A program made the translations under genes and the position numbers. From Methanocorpusculum sp. (GTDB lineage Archaea; Halobacteriota; Methanomicrobia; Methanomicrobiales; Methanocorpusculaceae), in contig DALTYF010000020.1 of NCBI GenBank assembly GCA_029986195.1, positions 1 to 9,228 on the forward strand: a stretch of DNA of 9,228 nucleotides. Reading direction: 5' to 3'. The notes beneath the pieces were generated by a model, which made no database searches, had not been told where the DNA came from, and saw only the letters and a program-made list of their open reading frames with translations. Within the stretch, counting starts at the first letter, position 1. Each line of letters starts with the position of its first letter. Below are positions 6,427 through 9,228 of this stretch, piece after piece.

Positions 6427-6435
6427 CGATATAAG
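6427..6435 (+). promoter_or_regulatory. TATA-like box for tRNA-Gln
   Basis: CGATATAAG is centred about 39 bases before the mature 5' end of tRNA-Gln, predicting a leader near 12 bases. A second, similar GATATAAAG at 6451-6459 is too close to the tRNA to act as its TATA box. Confidence 0.4.
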
Positions 6436-6469
6436 CCAACAGAACAGAATGATATAAAGAATTTCCCGG

Positions 6470-6542
6470 ACTCTCGTAGTGTAGTGGTCAATCATTCCGG
6501 CCTTTGGAGCCGGAGACGGCGGTTCGAACCCGCCCGAGAGTA
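6470..6542 (+). tRNA. tRNA-Gln (anticodon UUG)
   Basis: 73 bases. Acceptor ACTCTCG (6470-6476) pairs with CGAGAGT (6535-6541), discriminator A at 6542. The anticodon stem CCGGC/GCCGG encloses loop CTTTGGA with anticodon TTG (6504-6506). D loop AGTGTAGTGGTCAATCAT and T arm GGCGGTTCGAACCCGCC are standard. No CCA is encoded and no intron is seen. It diverges from tRNA-Leu across a 100-base spacer. Confidence 0.96.
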
Positions 6543-6606
6543 TCAAATCTCTTTTGTTAACCCTATCGGCAGCCTGATGTAATGCCTTTCTCAAATACTT
6601 ACACAC

Positions 6607-7512
6607 ATGAAGGTCCTCATCGCTGAATATACGGCAAGTCGCGACCCGTCCCTTGCCCCGGAAGGAAAAGCAATGGTGTCCGTACTGCAGGAAAGCTTTG
6701 AACGTCTGGGCCATACCGTGCTTCTGCCCGGTTCCGGAGATTTCGACGCGGAGATTGCGCGTCTTGCACCGCAGTGCGACTACGGACTCGTTATTGCCCC
6801 TGACGTACTGCTTTCAAAGTTCACCCATACACTGGAACTTGCAACCCACAACATCGGCTCCGACAGCACCGCAATCGCCGTCTGCGCAAACAAACGCCTG
6901 ACCGCAAAAGTTCTTGCAGGCATCGGCATCAGCGTCCCGCAGGAAGTCCCGGCAGACTATACCGGCAGGCGCGTCATCAAACCGATCAAAGGCGCAGGTT
7001 CCGTCGGGGTCCGCATCGCAAAGGACGGCGAACTTCCCGGCAAAGATGAAATGGCTGTTGAGTATCTTGAAGGAGAACATTACAGCGTCAGCATCGTCGG
7101 CAGCCGCGTGGTCGGTGAAGCCTGCGGATTCTACAGCGGACTTCCGCCGGTGTTTCTGACCATTAACCGCCAGCATGCCGTGGTTGGAGAAGACGGTGTC
7201 TTCACCTATCACGGAGGCGAGACGCCGGTACATCCAAAGCGCGAAGAAGAGATCATTGAGGTAGCCAAAAAGACCATCGAACGGCTCGGATGTCAGGGAT
7301 ACGTCGGCATTGACATGATTGTCGGCGAAAAAATCTGGGTGGTTGACGTCAACCCCCGTCCGACGATGAGCCTCATCGGTGTTGCGGGTGTTATCGAAGA
7401 GGAGATCGCAGACGTCCTTCTCAAGGCAACCGTTGGCCTTCCTCCGGAATGCGTCCACTATAACGGGAAAACCGCAACGTTCGACGAAACCGGCGGAGTT
7501 ACCTGTTCATGA
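6607..7512 (+). CDS. mfnD: Tyramine--L-glutamate ligase, ATP-grasp (methanofuran biosynthesis)
   Basis: MfnD joins tyramine (from tyrosine via MfnA) to the gamma-carboxylate of glutamate with ATP, an early step in making methanofuran, the first C1 carrier of CO2 reduction. The 301 residues match the family in length and order: MKVLIAEYTA start with PEGKAMV (18-24), a pre-ATP-grasp Rossmann-like part to about 90, AVCANKRLTAKVLAGIGI (91-108), the ATP-grasp lysine segment VIKPIKGAGSVGV (123-135), EYLEGEHYSVSIV (152-164), and the metal-binding end GYVGIDMIVG plus VVDVNPRPTMS (231-255) with D236, D247 and N249. The ATG at 6607 is fixed by the conserved N-terminus. The last four bases overlap mfnF. 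It starts 64 bases past tRNA-Gln with no clear Shine-Dalgarno site. Confidence 0.9.
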   Translation: MKVLIAEYTASRDPSLAPEGKAMVSVLQESFERLGHTVLLPGSGDFDAEIARLAPQCDYGLVIAPDVLLSKFTHTLELATHNIGSDSTAIAVCANKRLTAKVLAGIGISVPQEVPADYTGRRVIKPIKGAGSVGVRIAKDGELPGKDEMAVEYLEGEHYSVSIVGSRVVGEACGFYSGLPPVFLTINRQHAVVGEDGVFTYHGGETPVHPKREEEIIEVAKKTIERLGCQGYVGIDMIVGEKIWVVDVNPRPTMSLIGVAGVIEEEIADVLLKATVGLPPECVHYNGKTATFDETGGVTCS

Positions 7513-8432
7513 TCGGCATCGACGTCGGCGGGGCAAACCTCAAAGTGGTGGATGAGGACGGAGTGCACATCCACTACTGCCCGCTCTGGCGCGAGTCAAA
7601 CCTTGCCGGGATACTCGCAGAGTACCGGGGAGCAGACGCCGCGGTCGTTATGAGCGGCGAACTTGCCGACGGTTTCTTCAACAAAACCGAAGGCATTGCC
7701 TACATCGTCCGCGCCGTTCAGCAGACCTTCCCGGACGCCCTCTTCTACGGAACCGACGGGGAGTTCCACACGTCGGCCTGCCCCGAACTTGCCGCGGCAA
7801 ACTGGCTTGCATCCGTTGACTGTCTGCGCCGGACCTATCCCGACGGGATGATGCTTGACATCGGCAGCACCACCGCAGACATTGTCCCCTTCGCAAAGTT
7901 TGAGGAGCTGCAGGGACTGACCGACACACTCCGTCTCCAGCGCGGATACCTCGTGTACACCGGCATGCTTCGGACACCGGTTGCAACACTTGCGAACTCT
8001 GCGGTAATCGGCGGTGTTGCAACCCCGTTCTCCACCGAGTACTTTGCCTGCAGCGGCGATGCCCATTATGTGCTCGGCCACATCACGGACGCCGAGTACA
8101 CCGCCGCAACGCCGGACGGAAAAGAGGTCAGCCGCGAGGCATGCCTCCGGCGCCTGGCGCGGACCGTCTGCGCAGACCTGGAAGAGATAGGCGAGGAGGG
8201 TGCAGTAGCCGTTGCCCGGGCATTCTGGGACGCACAGAGAACACTGGTGTGCGATGCCGTCGCAAAAGCGGTTGCGGATGCCGCCCCGGGCGACATCCTT
8301 GTCGGCGGTATCGGCTCCCCTGTGTTTGCCCCGCTCGTCGGCGGAACCGATCTTACTGCGGCGGCTGCTATCCCCGCCCACGCCCTGCCCCCCTTCGCGG
8401 TAAAGGAACTCGCAGAAACCCGTGCGCAATGA
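7509..8432 (+). CDS. mfnF: Methanofuran biosynthesis condensing enzyme MfnF (ASKHA-fold, H4MPT-linked C1 pathway family)
   Basis: MfnF condenses gamma-glutamyltyramine with the pyrophosphate of aminomethylfuranmethanol to form the core ether of methanofuran. The 307-residue protein has the actin/hexokinase-type nucleotide fold seen in this family, once annotated as hydantoinase-like or as an H4MPT-linked C1 transfer protein: MIGIDVGGANLK (1-12) is the first phosphate loop, MMLDIGSTTADIVPF (114-128) the second, and ILVGGIGSPVFAP (263-275) the adenosine-binding segment. LRLQRGYLVYTGMLRTPV (141-158) and the middle EYFACSGDAHYVLG are also family-like. It shares ATGA with mfnD upstream and again with the small gene downstream, so three cistrons are tightly coupled. 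Confidence 0.9.
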   Translation: MIGIDVGGANLKVVDEDGVHIHYCPLWRESNLAGILAEYRGADAAVVMSGELADGFFNKTEGIAYIVRAVQQTFPDALFYGTDGEFHTSACPELAAANWLASVDCLRRTYPDGMMLDIGSTTADIVPFAKFEELQGLTDTLRLQRGYLVYTGMLRTPVATLANSAVIGGVATPFSTEYFACSGDAHYVLGHITDAEYTAATPDGKEVSREACLRRLARTVCADLEEIGEEGAVAVARAFWDAQRTLVCDAVAKAVADAAPGDILVGGIGSPVFAPLVGGTDLTAAAAIPAHALPPFAVKELAETRAQ

Positions 8433-8677
8433 ACATCCCGTGGACGGCTGCCTTACTTGCAGGTTCACTCCTGCTTACTGCTGTCTGCTGGTTTCTGGGC
8501 ATCCCGTTTTTCTTTTTGTTTCTGCTCTTTCCGCTGTTTCTGGCGGGCACGGGACGTTCCCGCCCCGTCCGGCGGTGCCCGGTATGCGGATGGGAAACCC
8601 GAGGCAGCGAAAACTTCTGCCCCTGCTGCGGCGCCCGACTTGAGTCCCATGGGTCTGCCGATGAGGGAGAAAAGTGA
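8429..8677 (+). CDS. Small membrane protein with C-terminal zinc ribbon
   Basis: An 82-residue protein, too small for many gene callers. Residues 5-21 and 24-40 are two hydrophobic helices split by a short polar turn (the second is rich in Phe and Leu), followed by basic TGRSRPVRR and a four-cysteine rubredoxin-like knuckle pair, CPVCGWETRGSENFCPCCG (C50, C53, C64, C67). The topology would leave the zinc ribbon in the cytoplasm by the positive-inside rule. Its ATG overlaps the mfnF stop by four bases, and the frame ends with TGA at 8675-8677. The cysteine pattern and hydrophobic blocks show it is a real gene. I do not know a function; a role in methanofuran synthesis or use is only suggested by position. 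Confidence 0.78.
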   Translation: MNIPWTAALLAGSLLLTAVCWFLGIPFFFLFLLFPLFLAGTGRSRPVRRCPVCGWETRGSENFCPCCGARLESHGSADEGEK

Positions 8678-9097
8678 AAACGGCAGGGGAAACCCGTAGA
8701 AGAAGTTGATTTTTGGAACCGGCAGATCGGAGAGCGCATACTTTCTCACCGATCCCCGGTCAATGTCAATGCCCATGGCATTGATGATCTCTGCGGTATG
8801 GGAGAACGTGTTTACGAGCGAGAGGGCAATTGCAAGGTCCACAACCGCGGATCCGATTCTGGTGTCCGGATAAAACGGTTCGTCCGCATACAGCAGTTTT
8901 CCGCAGTTGCGGCAGTGGGATCTCCGCACAAACACGCTGATCTTTTTTTCTCCCTCCGGGGTATGGAGAGTTGCATAGATCTTCTCCTTCGTGTCGTAGG
9001 GCGCGGCAGCTCCTCCGCAGTACGGGCATGATCCGGTCTGGGCAAACAGTGCTTTGTCAATGGATGCAATACCGCAGACGATGGTGTCGGTAAGCAT
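8465..9097 (-). CDS. Zinc-ribbon/helical-domain protein resembling the N-terminal half of a transposase, with an antisense read-through tail
   Basis: From ATG 9097 the frame encodes 210 residues; a GTG at 9127 would add ten. The first part looks real: a zinc-binding CPYCG (C34, C37 counted from the GTG) with partner CRNCG (C72, C75) around a beta-rich segment, then a helical region, SAVVDLAIALSLVNTFSHTAEIINAMGIDIDRGSVRKYA (93-131), that looks like a helix-turn-helix. This layout recalls the DNA-binding half of insertion sequence transposases, but no DDE domain follows. From about residue 157 the sequence turns low-complexity, Lys/Gln-rich and lies antisense to the small membrane gene (8465-8677); no earlier stop exists in this frame. 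The tail is probably the result of a lost stop. Function unknown. Confidence 0.6.
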   Translation of the reverse strand: MLTDTIVCGIASIDKALFAQTGSCPYCGGAAAPYDTKEKIYATLHTPEGEKKISVFVRRSHCRNCGKLLYADEPFYPDTRIGSAVVDLAIALSLVNTFSHTAEIINAMGIDIDRGSVRKYALSDLPVPKINFFYGFPLPFSLFSLIGRPMGLKSGAAAGAEVFAASGFPSAYRAPPDGAGTSRARQKQRKEQKQKEKRDAQKPADSSKQE

Positions 9098-9162
9098 CGG
9101 GGGTATCTTTACCGGCTGGCGGGACACGAGTGATCAGTGAACTATTCGGTGTTCAAACCATA

Positions 9163-9228
9163 TCACTTCTCGGGTTCTTCGGGCGTTGCACCTTTGATTC
9201 CTGAGGTGTTGCCCATAAAGTCCTGATA
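9163..9228 (-). CDS. C-terminal end of a gene running off the right edge (partial)
   Basis: The minus strand is open from the window edge for 21 codons, ending QDFMGNTSGIKGATPEEPEK and TGA at 9165-9163. The composition is ordinary for a charged C-terminus. The piece is too short to identify, and it could equally be non-coding. Confidence 0.35.
   Translation of the reverse strand, partial: YQDFMGNTSGIKGATPEEPEK

Noticed and set aside
6274..6542. Integration site or mobile element at the tRNA pair
   Set aside because: No integrase gene and no duplicated tRNA 3' end are present within the window, and both tRNAs are complete and flanked by ordinary core genes.
7596..8468. Open frame of 290 codons on the - strand
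   Set aside because: It lies antisense to mfnF, which has clear phosphate-loop motifs and overlaps its neighbours in register. The minus-strand product has no domain I can recognise.

Overview
The window looks like archaeal chromosome from a methanogen, most likely order Methanomicrobiales. The basis is two adjacent methanofuran biosynthesis genes (mfnD, mfnF), an archaeal class I CCA-adding enzyme overlapping a 2',3'-cyclic phosphodiesterase, tRNA genes without encoded CCA, AT-rich TATA-like boxes and oligo-T terminators, and a moderately high GC content. I cannot fix the genus without searches.

Layout. Left edge: a small FMN-binding PPOX-fold protein on the + strand (109-513). A minus-strand block follows, read right to left: a COG1665-like nucleotidyltransferase (6271-5345), a nitroreductase-family protein (5287-4717), then glyA (4620-3345), folP (3324-2521), thpR (2470-1931) and cca (1934-522). 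At 6285-6542 two tRNA genes diverge: tRNA-Leu(UAA) on minus and tRNA-Gln(UUG) on plus. To their right a + strand set with 4-bp ATGA overlaps encodes MfnD, MfnF and an 82-residue membrane zinc-ribbon protein (6607-8677). A minus-strand zinc-ribbon/helical gene (9097-8465) converges on it with a long antisense overlap. The last 66 bases hold the C-terminal codons of another minus-strand gene. No gene-free stretch exceeds about 110 bases.

How the genes fit together. Two one-carbon systems sit side by side: methanofuran synthesis (mfnD-mfnF) for CO2 reduction, and a bacterial-type serine hydroxymethyltransferase next to a dihydropteroate synthase homologue, which hints at a folate-type C1 pool. 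A second theme is RNA ends: cca, thpR, and two tRNAs that need CCA addition.

Main anomalies. Both glyA and the nitroreductase carry one extra base that breaks an otherwise well preserved reading frame; removing it restores the expected family C-terminus in each. These may be assembly errors or recent lesions. I saw no CRISPR array, complete insertion sequence, integrase or known defence system. The closest things to undescribed biology are the small membrane zinc-ribbon protein coupled to methanofuran genes and the solitary zinc-ribbon protein converging on it.
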